A stretch of DNA of 37,743 nt from SZUA-430 sp031413635 (GTDB taxonomy: Bacteria > Pseudomonadota > Alphaproteobacteria > Micropepsales > Micropepsaceae), in contig JANOFM010000207.1 in NCBI GenBank assembly GCA_031413635.1, positions 1 through 37,743 of the forward strand, read 5' to 3'. A program made the translations under genes and the position numbers. Shown in pieces: positions 1 through 7,870 of the stretch (the stretch's first letter is position 1; every line of letters starts with the position of its first letter). Under the pieces are notes generated by a model. It saw nothing but the letters and a program-made list of their open reading frames with translations. It was not told the origin of the DNA and made no database searches.

Positions 1-122
1 GTGTGCTGCTCGATACGCGGGCCGAGAAAAAATTCCTGAACGACTTCATCTTGGTGGGCGACACGCTTTTTGTGCCGCATTGGGAGCCGGGCGCGTTGAC
101 GGCCTATCGCTTGCGGCGCTGA
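1..122 (+). CDS. 3' end of an unidentified gene (partial)
   Basis: The window opens inside a reading frame (codons start at base 3) that stays open for 39 codons and stops with TGA at 120-122. The visible tail includes VGDTLFVPHWEPGALTAYRL, an alternation of hydrophobic and aromatic residues that looks like the closing strands of a beta-rich domain. That is only an impression. The codons are GC-rich in third position like the genes downstream, which supports real coding. I do not recognise the family. The next gene, glnD, is more than 300 bases away behind its own promoter, so the two are probably not in one operon. Confidence 0.55.
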   Translation, partial: VLLDTRAEKKFLNDFILVGDTLFVPHWEPGALTAYRLRR

Positions 123-167
123 GCCATAGCGCGGGAAACCTTGCCAACAACGAATCCGTTCGAAGCG

Positions 168-182
168 GCGGCGTGACGCCGC
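168..182 (+). other. short GC hairpin after the upstream gene
   Basis: GCGGCG-TGA-CGCCGC can form a 6-bp stem with a 3-nt loop 46 bases after the first stop codon. There is no T-run after it, so it is at best a weak terminator. Confidence 0.2.
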
Positions 183-199
183 GCCGTCCGGCGCGCACA

Positions 200-228
200 T
201 TGAAAAGTTCGCTATTTGTTCATATACT
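200..228 (+). promoter_or_regulatory. sigma-70-type promoter for the glnD leader
   Basis: TTGAAA at 200-205 and TATACT at 223-228 are separated by exactly 17 bases, each one base from the consensus hexamer. Transcription would start near 235, giving an unusually long leader of about 220 nt before glnD. Of the promoter candidates in the window it is the best balanced match. It is a prediction from sequence only. Confidence 0.55.
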
Positions 229-318
229 TGGCGGGTGTCGCACTGGAGAGTGTCACTTGGCTTTTTCCGCTCGCTTCCACCACCACATCACGGTCCAGAC
301 CGAAGGGGGCACTTCACG

Positions 319-459
319 ATGAAGCGTAACATGTTACGGTTTCGTTGCGGTAAGAACGGCGAAAATCCGCCATTGTTGCGCTGTTACGGTTTGGTGGGGG
401 GTATCATTTCGCAGATGCAAACAACTTCGGATGCCTGCGTGTTAGATTGGACTCGATGA
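319..459 (+). CDS. possible 46-residue leader ORF coupled to glnD
   Basis: ATG at 319 is preceded by the purine-rich GAAGGGGGC (302-310), a plausible ribosome binding site at 8 bases spacing. The frame runs 46 codons and ends with TGA at 457-459, which overlaps the glnD ATG at 456-458 as ATGA, the classical arrangement for translational coupling. The peptide begins MKRNMLRFRCGKNGENPPLL, is basic at its start and contains three cysteines. I know no homologue. Against it: it is short, and chance open frames of this size are common at this GC content. If real it would couple glnD translation to its own. Confidence 0.35.
   Translation: MKRNMLRFRCGKNGENPPLLRCYGLVGGIISQMQTTSDACVLDWTR
325..338. promoter_or_regulatory. 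14-bp perfect palindrome in the glnD leader
   Basis: CGTAACATGTTACG is a perfect palindrome without a spacer, the kind of dyad bound by TetR-family and similar dimeric repressors. Its right half is part of TGTTACGGTTT (332-342), which is repeated exactly at 382-392. It lies about 90 bases downstream of the predicted transcription start, so binding would act as a roadblock, or it may be an RNA or DNA element of another kind. No cognate regulator is identifiable. Confidence 0.4.
382..392 (+). repeat. second copy of the 11-bp direct repeat TGTTACGGTTT
   Basis: TGTTACGGTTT occurs at 332-342 and again at 382-392, exactly 50 bases apart. The two copies fall in different codon phases of the small leader ORF, so the repeat is kept at the nucleotide level rather than as a protein repeat. 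This copy lacks the matching left half that makes the first one a palindrome. Confidence 0.35.
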
Positions 460-3260
460 GCGAACGTGAGCCGAAGATGGGATCGACGCAAACGCCGACC
501 GAACGTCCGGGCAGTGCGTTGCGCGACGAGCTGACGGCGCTGGCGCGCGATCAGAGCCGGGATGCGTCGCGGATGCGGGCGGTTGCGCTGCCGCAGTTCA
601 AGCAGGCGCTGGCGGGCGCGAGCGCCGAGGCGCGGGCCTATCTCGAAGGCGGCGGGACCGGGCTTGGCACGGCGCAACTGCTGTCGGCGGCGCAGGATGT
701 TTTGATCCACGTGCTCTACGACTTCACCATCAAGCACGTGTTCTATGCGCAGAACCCGACGGATTCCGAACACATCGCGGTGGTGGCGACCGGCGGGTAC
801 GGGCGCGGGGCGTTGGCGCCCGGGTCCGACATCGATCTTTTGTTCGTCGTGCCGTTCAAGCAGACCGCTTGGGGCGAGAGCGTGATCGAGTTCATGCTCT
901 ATGTTCTTTGGGACTTGGGCCTCAAAGTCGGACATGCGACGCGCTCGGTCGACGAATGCATCCGGCTGGCCAAGTCCGATCATACGATCAAGACGGCGGT
1001 GCTCGAGACGCGCTTCATCTGCGGCGGAGAGGCTTTGTTCCACACGCTGAAGGCGCGCTTTGCCAAGGATATCGTGAGCGGGGCGGGCGGTGATTTCGTT
1101 CAGGCTAAGCTCGACGAGCGCAAGCGGCGACATATGGCGACCGGCGAAAGCCGCTATCTGGTCGAGCCCAACATCAAGGACGGCAAAGGGGGCTTACGCG
1201 ATCTGCATACGATGTACTGGATCGCGAAATATCTCTATCGGGTCGAGGACGTGTCCGAGCTGGTGGCGGCGGGTTTGTTCACGGCCGATGAATTCAAAGC
1301 GTTTGCCGAGGCGGAAGAGTTTCTTTGGCTTGTGCGTTGTCACCTGCATTTCCTGACGGGCCGCGCGGAAGAGCGTTTGACCTTCGACGTGCAGATCGAA
1401 ATGGCCAAGCGATTGGGCTTCGAAGACGAAGGCCGCGAGCGCGGCGTCGAGAAATTCATGACGCGGTATTTCTTGACCGCCAAGACCGTCGGCGATCTTA
1501 CTCGCATATTCTGCGCGACGCTGGAGCAGCAGCACAAAAAGCCGTGGCCGGTGTTCGGACGCATCATCACCGGCATCGGGCGCAAACGGATCGACGCCGA
1601 CGGTTTTTTCGTCGAGCAGAACCGCTTGAACATCGACGCGCCGGAGGTGTTGCGCGACGATCCGTTGAACCTGCTGCGGTTGTTTCACATCGCCGATCAA
1701 AAAGGCGTCGACATTCACCCGGACGCATTGAAGCATGTCACGCGCAACCTGCCGCTGATCGACGACCGGCTGCGCGCCAATCCGGAAGCCAACAAGTTGT
1801 TCCTTGAGATTTTGTGTTCGCGGCGCGATCCGGAGCGCACGCTTAGGCTGATGAACGAGGCCGGTGTGTTCGGGACGTTTGTGCCGGACTTCGGACGCAT
1901 CGTGGCGAAGATGCAGTTCAATATGTATCATCACTATACGGTCGACGAGCATCTGATCCGGGCGATCGGGCATTTGGCGAGGGTCGAGCGGGGCGAGTAT
2001 CGCGACGAGCATCCGCTCGCCAACGAAATCATCCACAAGGTGTTGTCGCGCGAAGTTTTGTACGTTGCGATCCTGTTGCACGACATCGCCAAGGGTCGCG
2101 AGGGCGATCATTCGACGGTGGGCGAGGAGGTGGCGCTGGCGTTGTGTCCGCGATTGGGCTTGAAGCCGGCGGAAACGGAAACGGTCGCTTGGCTGGTGCT
2201 CAATCATCTGGTGATGAGCGATGTGGCGCAGAAGCGCGATCTATCCGACCCCAAGACGATCCGCGATTTTGTTGCCTTCGTGCAATCGCCGGAGCGGTTG
2301 CGGCTGCTGCTGTGTTTGACGGTTGCCGACATTCGCGCCGTCGGGCCCGGCGTGTGGAACGGTTGGAAGGGGCAATTGCTGCGCCAGCTCTACTACGAGG
2401 CGGAGGCGCAGATGTTGGGCGGGTTTAGCGCTTCAGCGCGGCCGCAGTTGGTGGCGGAGGCGAAGGCGGAACTGGCGGGCCGGCTTTCCGATTGGCCGGA
2501 GGAGGCGCGCGCACGCGCCGTGTCGCGCCACTACGACGCCTATTGGCTGGCGCTCGATGCCGCTTCTCACGAACGCCAAGCGCGGCAAGTTCGCGCGGCC
2601 GACGATGCCGGCGCGACGCTAAGTCTGACCGCGAAGACAGACGAGTTCCGTTCCGTGACCGAAGTTTCGATTTATACCGGCGACCATCCGGGTTTGTTCT
2701 CGCAGCTCGCGGGCGCGGTCGCGATGTGCGGCGCCAATATCGTCGACGCCAAGATTTTCACCACGGTGGACGGCATGGCGCTCGATCTGTTCTCGCTGCA
2801 AGACGTGGACGGAAAACCGCTTAGCGACGAGCGGCGGGTCGAGCGGTTACGCGAGGCGATCACGAAGGTGCTCGGCGGCGACGTCGTTCCGCGGGCCGTG
2901 ATCGACGCGCGGCAAGTGCGCCGGCGCGAAGAGGCGTTTCGTGTCGAGCCGCGGGTGTTGATCGACAACAGCGCGTCGGATTCCCACACGGTGATCGAAG
3001 TCAACGGCCGCGACCGGCCCGGCTTGCTGCACGATCTGACGCGAGCGCTGTTCGTGGCGCGGCTGTCGATTCATTCGGCGCAGATCGCGACATACGGCGA
3101 GCGCGCGGTCGACGTGTTTTACGTGAAGGACGGTTTCGGACTGAAGATCACGCATCCGCAACGGATCGAGGATGTGCGCTCCAATGTGTTGGAAGCCTTG
3201 GGCGATGGCGGCGTGCGCGTTCAGCGCAAAGCTCGAAATGCGCCGCGCGCCAAAGCGTGA
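456..3260 (+). CDS. glnD: bifunctional [protein-PII] uridylyltransferase / uridylyl-removing enzyme
   Basis: GlnD senses glutamine and adds or removes UMP on PII proteins (GlnB/GlnK), setting nitrogen assimilation state in the cytosol. The 934-residue product has the full domain order. The nucleotidyltransferase motif GGYGRG followed by SDIDLL lies at about residues 113-129. The HD-type uridylyl-removing domain starts with HHYTVDEH near 492 and carries LLHDIAKG with the HD pair at 542-543. Two C-terminal ACT domains begin near 736 (GDHPGLFSQL) and 846 (GRDRPGLLHDL) and are the expected glutamine-sensing sites. Start choice: ATG 456 is favoured because the leader ORF stop overlaps it; TTG 447 and ATG 477 are in-frame alternatives. 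The length is normal for alphaproteobacterial GlnD. It appears to have its own promoter (200-228). Confidence 0.97.
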   Translation: MSEREPKMGSTQTPTERPGSALRDELTALARDQSRDASRMRAVALPQFKQALAGASAEARAYLEGGGTGLGTAQLLSAAQDVLIHVLYDFTIKHVFYAQNPTDSEHIAVVATGGYGRGALAPGSDIDLLFVVPFKQTAWGESVIEFMLYVLWDLGLKVGHATRSVDECIRLAKSDHTIKTAVLETRFICGGEALFHTLKARFAKDIVSGAGGDFVQAKLDERKRRHMATGESRYLVEPNIKDGKGGLRDLHTMYWIAKYLYRVEDVSELVAAGLFTADEFKAFAEAEEFLWLVRCHLHFLTGRAEERLTFDVQIEMAKRLGFEDEGRERGVEKFMTRYFLTAKTVGDLTRIFCATLEQQHKKPWPVFGRIITGIGRKRIDADGFFVEQNRLNIDAPEVLRDDPLNLLRLFHIADQKGVDIHPDALKHVTRNLPLIDDRLRANPEANKLFLEILCSRRDPERTLRLMNEAGVFGTFVPDFGRIVAKMQFNMYHHYTVDEHLIRAIGHLARVERGEYRDEHPLANEIIHKVLSREVLYVAILLHDIAKGREGDHSTVGEEVALALCPRLGLKPAETETVAWLVLNHLVMSDVAQKRDLSDPKTIRDFVAFVQSPERLRLLLCLTVADIRAVGPGVWNGWKGQLLRQLYYEAEAQMLGGFSASARPQLVAEAKAELAGRLSDWPEEARARAVSRHYDAYWLALDAASHERQARQVRAADDAGATLSLTAKTDEFRSVTEVSIYTGDHPGLFSQLAGAVAMCGANIVDAKIFTTVDGMALDLFSLQDVDGKPLSDERRVERLREAITKVLGGDVVPRAVIDARQVRRREEAFRVEPRVLIDNSASDSHTVIEVNGRDRPGLLHDLTRALFVARLSIHSAQIATYGERAVDVFYVKDGFGLKITHPQRIEDVRSNVLEALGDGGVRVQRKARNAPRAKA

Positions 3261-3491
3261 TCGGGGCCGACGTTGATGGCCCGAGCGCTATGATCTGGGG
3301 AATTTCGCGTCGTGCCCGCATCTGCCGGTTGTGCGCCGGGCGGATGTCGCGGGTGGTGTGCAAAACGGACCACCGATCATGATGTCGAGCGAATGGTTGA
3401 GCCGGGTGTTTGGACTTGAAATCCGGCTATAGAGTGATCGGGAATGCATCCGGGTTGGGACCGGTGTTGGGGTTTCTTGGAGGTAGGGTCG

Positions 3492-4922
3492 ATGTTGGGT
3501 GGTGGTTTTTCCCGATCTGCAAAAGTCTTGGTGCTCGCCTGCGGCGCTGCGGTTTTGAGTTCGGCAGCGTCGGCCGAGCCCGCGGCTCAGCCTCAAGGCC
3601 AGGCGGTGCCGATGGCGGCGCCCGCGCCCGCCGCGGCGCCGACGACCGCCGCGGCGGTGCGTGCCGTCCTACCGAGCCTGGCCGACATCGTCGATCGCGT
3701 GTCGCCGGCGGTCGTCAGCTTGACCAGCAACAAAGGGCTTGGGTCGGGATTCGTTATCGACCCGACCGGCTACATCGTCACCAACAATCACGTCATCGCA
3801 GGCTCAACCGAAATCGGGGTGCGCTTTGCAAGCGGAAAGAATCTCAAGGCCAGAGTGATCGGGACCGATCCCGGAACGGATATCGCGCTGCTCAAAATCG
3901 ACGGCAGCGCTGCTTTGCCGTCGGTCAAGTTCGCCGACGACCGGCGCGTTCGCGTCGGAGATTGGGTTTTGGCCGTCGGCAATCCGTTCGGCTTCAACGG
4001 GACCGTTACGGCCGGCATCGTTTCGGCGCGCGGGCGCGACGAAGTCGGCAGTTCGCAATTCACGGACTATTTTCAACTCGATGCAGCGATCAATAGCGGC
4101 AACTCCGGCGGTCCAGCATTCGATATGATGGGGCGCGTCATCGGCATGAACACGCTGGGCTACGTCGCGCCGGGAACGACAGAGAAGGTTGCGGGCATCG
4201 GCTTCGCCATTCCGGCCTCGGTCGTACAGCGGGTGGTTCAAGATTTGAGAGCGACCGGCTCGGTCACGCGCGGTTTTGTCGGCGTTCAAATCGAGGCTTT
4301 GAACGACGACGCGGCAAAGGCGTTGGGCTTGCGGGATGCGAACGGCGCGCTGGTCACCGACGTGGTGGCGGGCAGTCCCGCAGAGAAGGGCGGCTTCAAG
4401 CGCGGCGACGTCGTGCTGAGAATGAACGGCCAATTGATCAAGGACAATCGCGACCTTTCGCGCAGGATCGCCGCGTTGGAGGTCGGTCAGACGGCGACAT
4501 TCATCGTCTGGCGCGAGAGCCAGCAGATTACCTTGACGGTGACCGTCGCCAAGCGCGAGCGGATCGCCGCCTACGATGCGCCGATAAGCGATCAAGGCGG
4601 CATCGCAAATTTGGCCGTCAAATTCACCTCTCTCGGTTTGGGATTGAAGTCGATCACGCCCGAATTGACGCGGGAGTACTCCATCGTCAACGACGCAACC
4701 GGCGTCTTGATCACGGATGTCGACCACGGCGGGCACGCCGCCGTGCGCGGATTGCGTCCCGGCGACCGGATCGTGGCCGTAGGCACAAGCGATGTGAAAT
4801 CGCTCGGCGACGTCAATTTAGCGGTCGAGGAAGCGAAGTCGCGCCAGCGGCCGATGGTCTTGCTGTTCGTGGTCACCCGCGCCGGACTTCGGACGCATGT
4901 GACGATCAGCCTGAATAAGTGA
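3492..4922 (+). CDS. secreted HtrA/Do-type serine protease with two PDZ domains
   Basis: A trypsin-like periplasmic protease of the DegP/DegQ/HtrA group, expected to degrade or chaperone misfolded envelope proteins. With ATG 3492 (GGAGGT at 3479-3484) the 476-residue product starts with a signal peptide ending ASA at about residue 28. An Ala/Pro-rich linker (about 29-56) follows. The protease domain has the catalytic triad His100 (TNNHV), Asp130 (GTDIALL) and Ser205 (NSGNSGGPAF). The first PDZ is at about 250-345 and a divergent second PDZ at about 380-470. An in-frame upstream ATG at 3444 would spoil the signal peptide. A Cys at residue 17 does not sit in a good lipobox. In related genomes murJ usually occupies this place between glnD and trpS. 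The exact paralogue (DegP, DegQ or another) cannot be decided by eye. Confidence 0.9.
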   Translation: MLGGGFSRSAKVLVLACGAAVLSSAASAEPAAQPQGQAVPMAAPAPAAAPTTAAAVRAVLPSLADIVDRVSPAVVSLTSNKGLGSGFVIDPTGYIVTNNHVIAGSTEIGVRFASGKNLKARVIGTDPGTDIALLKIDGSAALPSVKFADDRRVRVGDWVLAVGNPFGFNGTVTAGIVSARGRDEVGSSQFTDYFQLDAAINSGNSGGPAFDMMGRVIGMNTLGYVAPGTTEKVAGIGFAIPASVVQRVVQDLRATGSVTRGFVGVQIEALNDDAAKALGLRDANGALVTDVVAGSPAEKGGFKRGDVVLRMNGQLIKDNRDLSRRIAALEVGQTATFIVWRESQQITLTVTVAKRERIAAYDAPISDQGGIANLAVKFTSLGLGLKSITPELTREYSIVNDATGVLITDVDHGGHAAVRGLRPGDRIVAVGTSDVKSLGDVNLAVEEAKSRQRPMVLLFVVTRAGLRTHVTISLNK

Positions 4923-4929
4923 CGGGCGT

Positions 4930-4951
4930 GCGGCGCCACTTGAAACGCCGC
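4930..4951 (+). terminator. weak hairpin after the HtrA gene
   Basis: GCGGCG (4930-4935) can pair with CGCCGC (4946-4951) around a 10-nt loop, just after the protease stop codon. There is no T-run, so termination here is uncertain. Confidence 0.25.
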
Positions 4952-5005
4952 GGCCCCTTGGCGCATAACCCCGGGCTCTTTTGACGCGCGCGGCGGATCA
5001 ATTTG

Positions 5006-6019
5006 ATGAGTGACGGACATAGCCCACTTGTATTCTCGGGGATGCAGCCGACGGGCAATTTGCATCTCGGCAATTATCTGGGTGCGATCCGCAATTGGTT
5101 GAAGCTGCAGGAGCAATATCGTTGTCTTTATTGCGTGGTCGATATGCACGCGATCACCGCCGACCACGATCCCAAACAGCTGGCGCAAGCGACGCGCGAG
5201 GTGGCCGCCGCCTATATCGCCAGCGGCGTCGATCCAAAACGGTCGATCGTATTCAACCAAAGCCAGGTCGTGGCACACGCGGAACTCGCATGGGTTTTCA
5301 ATTGCGTGGCGCGCATCGGTTGGCTCAACCGGATGACGCAGTTCAAAGAAAAATCCGGCAAGAACCGCGAGGCGATGAGCGTTGGTTTGTTCACCTATCC
5401 GGTGCTGATGGCGGCCGACATACTGGCTTATAAAGCGACCCACGTTCCCGTCGGCGACGACCAGAAGCAGCATGTCGAACTGGCGCGCGATATCGCGCAG
5501 AAGTTCAACAGCGATTTCGGCGTGCCGGGATTCTTTCCGTTGCCGGAACCCATCATCACGGGGCCGGCGACACGCGTGATGAGCTTGCGCGACGGGACGG
5601 CGAAAATGTCCAAGTCCGATCCGTCGGAGTATTCGCGGATCAATCTGACCGACGACGCGGATGCGATCGCCCAGAAACTCAGGAAGGCCAAGACCGATCC
5701 CCATCCTCTGCCGGAGGCAGAGGCGGAACTTGCGGCCAGGCCCGAAGCCGACAATCTGATCTCGATCTTCGCGGCGGTCGCCGAAAAGCCGAAGCAGACC
5801 GTGCTCGACGATTTCCGCGGGGCGCAGTTTTCGGCATTCAAGTCGGCGTTGTCGGATCTGCTGGTGGCGAAACTTTCGCCGATCGCCAGCGAAATGCGGC
5901 GGTTGTTGAACGATCCGGCGGAACTCGACCGCTTGTTGCACAAGGGCGCGGCCGAAGCGCGGGTGTTGGCGGCTCCCGTTTTGAGCGAGGTGCGGCGCAT
6001 CGTCGGTTTCGTGGGCTAG
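5006..6019 (+). CDS. trpS: tryptophanyl-tRNA synthetase
   Basis: Class I aminoacyl-tRNA synthetase charging tRNA-Trp with tryptophan at the cost of ATP in the cytosol. The 337-residue protein has the HIGH-equivalent motif PTGNLHLGNYLGA at about residues 15-27 and the KMSKS loop exactly as KMSKS at 200-204, followed by DPSEY. Length and motif spacing are those of bacterial TrpRS. ATG 5006 is preferred; TTG 5003, one codon upstream in frame, is the alternative. The upstream ribosome binding site is poor. A perfect 7-bp inverted repeat follows the stop codon at once. Confidence 0.97.
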   Translation: MSDGHSPLVFSGMQPTGNLHLGNYLGAIRNWLKLQEQYRCLYCVVDMHAITADHDPKQLAQATREVAAAYIASGVDPKRSIVFNQSQVVAHAELAWVFNCVARIGWLNRMTQFKEKSGKNREAMSVGLFTYPVLMAADILAYKATHVPVGDDQKQHVELARDIAQKFNSDFGVPGFFPLPEPIITGPATRVMSLRDGTAKMSKSDPSEYSRINLTDDADAIAQKLRKAKTDPHPLPEAEAELAARPEADNLISIFAAVAEKPKQTVLDDFRGAQFSAFKSALSDLLVAKLSPIASEMRRLLNDPAELDRLLHKGAAEARVLAAPVLSEVRRIVGFVG

Positions 6020-6045
6020 CGAGCCGCTTGAGGGTTAACGGCTCG
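6020..6045 (+). terminator. perfect hairpin directly after trpS
   Basis: CGAGCCG (6020-6026) and CGGCTCG (6039-6045) form a perfect 7-bp stem with a 12-nt loop, starting on the base after the trpS stop. No T-run follows, so it may be a 3'-end stabiliser or an inefficient terminator rather than a classical intrinsic terminator. Confidence 0.35.
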
Positions 6046-6064
6046 GCATGGCATCGTTCCGCCC

Positions 6065-6556
6065 ATGTCCGACTCCGGATCCACCTCTGCGCCGCGCCGC
6101 CGGAAATTTCTGGTCGTCGTCGATAAGTCGCCCGAATGCAGCAAAGCGTTGCGCTTTGCGTCGCGGCGGGCGCAGCATACGGGCGGAATCGTCTCGCTTT
6201 TGATCGTTGTCGTTCCGGCGGATTTTCAACACTGGCGTTCAGTCGAAGACGCCATGCGCGAGGAAGCGATGCAGGAAGCCGAGAAGATGCTGTACGACGC
6301 TGCTCGCGAAGTGAACCGCGTTGCCGGGGTTTTCCCGGAATTCATTATTTTGGAGGGCCAACCGCGCGAGGAGCTGATGGCCTTGCTCGCCCAAGACCCC
6401 GACATCAGCATTCTGGTTTTGGGGGCGGGAACGAGCCGGGAGGGTCCGGGGCCGCTGGTTTCGCTGGTGGCGCAACACTCGCAACAGGCCTATCCAATCC
6501 CCGTGACCATCGTGCCGGGCGGGTTGAGCGACGAGGCGATCGACGCATTGGCTTGA
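6065..6556 (+). CDS. universal stress protein (UspA family)
   Basis: A 163-residue single-domain Usp protein. It opens with the typical first strand FLVVVDKSPECSKALRFA (about 15-32), where the Asp after the hydrophobic strand is the position that contacts ATP in ATP-binding Usps. It ends with a strand in the PIPVTIVPGG region. A glycine-rich stretch LVLGAGTSREGPGPLVS near residues 117-133 corresponds to the nucleotide-loop region (family pattern G-2x-G-9x-G-S/T), here degenerate, so ATP binding is uncertain. Its place between trpS and nfu is common in Hyphomicrobiales. Its cellular role is general stress survival and cannot be narrowed from sequence. Confidence 0.88.
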   Translation: MSDSGSTSAPRRRKFLVVVDKSPECSKALRFASRRAQHTGGIVSLLIVVVPADFQHWRSVEDAMREEAMQEAEKMLYDAAREVNRVAGVFPEFIILEGQPREELMALLAQDPDISILVLGAGTSREGPGPLVSLVAQHSQQAYPIPVTIVPGGLSDEAIDALA

Positions 6557-6574
6557 TTTTCGCCCATTTTCGCC
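6556..6574 (+). repeat. tandem 9-bp repeat ATTTTCGCC
   Basis: ATTTTCGCC occurs twice with a 10-base period (6556-6564 and 6566-6574), starting at the usp stop codon, followed by a TATATG-like element at 6585-6590. It could be part of the nfu control region, but no good -35 box is placed correctly. Confidence 0.2.
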
Positions 6575-6626
6575 AATGTCTTGCTATATGTTTGCTTCCA
6601 AACCAAGCGCCTTATCGCGAGAGACC

Positions 6627-7193
6627 ATGTTCATTCAAACCGAGTCCACGCCAAACCCCGCAACACTAAAATTCCTTCCAGGCCAGACGGTTCTGGGCGA
6701 CGGCGTCGCCGATTTTCCCACGCGGGCCTCGGCGGCGAAGTCGCCGTTGGCGCAACGCCTGTTCGACATCGACGGCGTGTCGGGTGTGATGTTGGGCAGC
6801 GACTTCATCACTGTGACGAAAACGGGCAGCGATTGGCCGCAGCTCAAGCCAATCATCTTGGGCGCCATCATGGAGCACTTTACGCAAAAGCTTCCGATCT
6901 TGGAGGGCGAGCCCTCCAAGTCTCTGCTCGCGGAGGAATACGATCCGGCGGACGAAGAGATCGTGGTTCAGATCAAGGAGCTTCTCGAGACGCGGGTTCG
7001 GCCCGCCGTGGCGCAAGACGGCGGCGACATCGTCTTTCGCGGTTTTGAAGGTAAGTCGGGGACCGTGTTCTTGAATATGCGCGGGTCGTGCGCGGGGTGT
7101 CCGTCGTCGACTGCCACCTTGAAGAACGGCATCGAGAACATGCTGCGGCATTACATCCCCGAGGTGAACGGGGTCGAGGCGGTTTCGGCCTAA
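6627..7193 (+). CDS. Nfu-type iron-sulfur cluster scaffold/carrier protein
   Basis: A 188-residue Nfu protein that carries assembled Fe-S clusters to target apoproteins. The N-terminal Nfu domain begins with the family signature FIQTESTPNPATLKFLPG (residues 2-19). The C-terminal NifU-like domain (about 112-185) holds the cluster-binding pair Cys155 and Cys158 in GSCAGCPSS. This two-domain layout is the mitochondrial NFU1 / alphaproteobacterial type. The start at ATG 6627 is chosen because the conserved N-terminus begins there and GAGAGA lies just upstream; the frame is open back to 6576 but that part is not conserved-looking. Confidence 0.93.
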   Translation: MFIQTESTPNPATLKFLPGQTVLGDGVADFPTRASAAKSPLAQRLFDIDGVSGVMLGSDFITVTKTGSDWPQLKPIILGAIMEHFTQKLPILEGEPSKSLLAEEYDPADEEIVVQIKELLETRVRPAVAQDGGDIVFRGFEGKSGTVFLNMRGSCAGCPSSTATLKNGIENMLRHYIPEVNGVEAVSA

Positions 7194-7264
7194 CGGCCGT
7201 GAAAGTCTTTCCTCAAGCGGTTGTCTGTTGCTAGAAGCGCCGCCAAACGGCATCTCGAACCTTC

Positions 7265-7870
7265 ATGGGGTTTTCCTTGAACCATCACGCCATTTCCGAT
7301 GAAGCCCTGGACCAGCTCTTTCGCGCCGCCAGGTCACAGAATAAGTGGCAGGATAAACCTGTCTCCGAGACGCTGCTGCGCGCGGTGTACGACCTGTTGC
7401 GCATGGGGCCGACAAGCGCCAATTGTTCGCCCGCGCGTTTCGTCTTTGTGACGAGCGATGCCGGGCGCGAACGGTTGAAACCGCTCTTGTTGCCGAACAA
7501 CGTCGCCAAAGTGATGACGGCGCCCGTGACCGTCATCATCGGGCACGACATGAAATTCTACGACAAGCTGCCGCAATTGTTCCCGCATACCGATGCGCGG
7601 AGCTGGTTTGCCGGGAACGACAAGCTCAGCGAGACGACGGCGTTTCGCAACGGTACGCTGCAGGGCGCATATTTGATGTTGGCGGCGCGCTCGCTCGGGC
7701 TAGATTGCGGACCGATGTCGGGCTTCGACAATGCCGGCGTCGATGGCGCGTTCTTTGCCGGCACAAACGTCAAATCGAACTTCATTTGCGGGCTTGGTTA
7801 CGGCGATCCGAGCGGGGTATTCGCGCGCTCGCCAAGGATGTCCTTCGAGGAGGCATGCCAGATCGCATGA
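7265..7870 (+). CDS. nitroreductase family protein, RutE/malonic semialdehyde reductase-like
   Basis: FMN-dependent NAD(P)H oxidoreductase of the nitroreductase fold, 201 residues. The pattern around MGPTSANCSPARFVFV (about 47-62), TAPVTVI, the middle LQGAYLMLAARSLGLDCGPMSG (about 124-145) and the terminal CGLGYGDP resembles the RutE/HadB subgroup. Members of that subgroup reduce malonic semialdehyde to 3-hydroxypropionate in pyrimidine catabolism, or similar small electrophiles. No other rut genes are present here, so the substrate is unknown. Its stop overlaps the tsaB ATG as ATGA, so it is translated with tsaB. In most related genomes nfu is followed directly by tsaB, so this gene looks inserted into the cluster. 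Confidence 0.85.
   Translation: MGFSLNHHAISDEALDQLFRAARSQNKWQDKPVSETLLRAVYDLLRMGPTSANCSPARFVFVTSDAGRERLKPLLLPNNVAKVMTAPVTVIIGHDMKFYDKLPQLFPHTDARSWFAGNDKLSETTAFRNGTLQGAYLMLAARSLGLDCGPMSGFDNAGVDGAFFAGTNVKSNFICGLGYGDPSGVFARSPRMSFEEACQIA

Noticed and set aside
3261..3284. Terminator after glnD (TCGGG ... CCCGA)
   Set aside because: Stem is bulged and there is no T-run.
3408..3434. Promoter with TATAGA before the HtrA gene, or a heat-shock promoter with CTTGAA
   Set aside because: No -35 hexamer at proper spacing to TATAGA, and no CCCCAT-like partner for CTTGAA.
3525..3545. Lipobox in the HtrA signal peptide (Cys17)
   Set aside because: Leu sits at -2 of the Cys and the hydrophobic stretch continues past it; a standard signal peptidase I site after residue 28 fits better.
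4592..5941. A 449-codon open frame on the minus strand opposite trpS and the end of the protease gene
   Set aside because: Opposes two clear genes and shows no family motifs.
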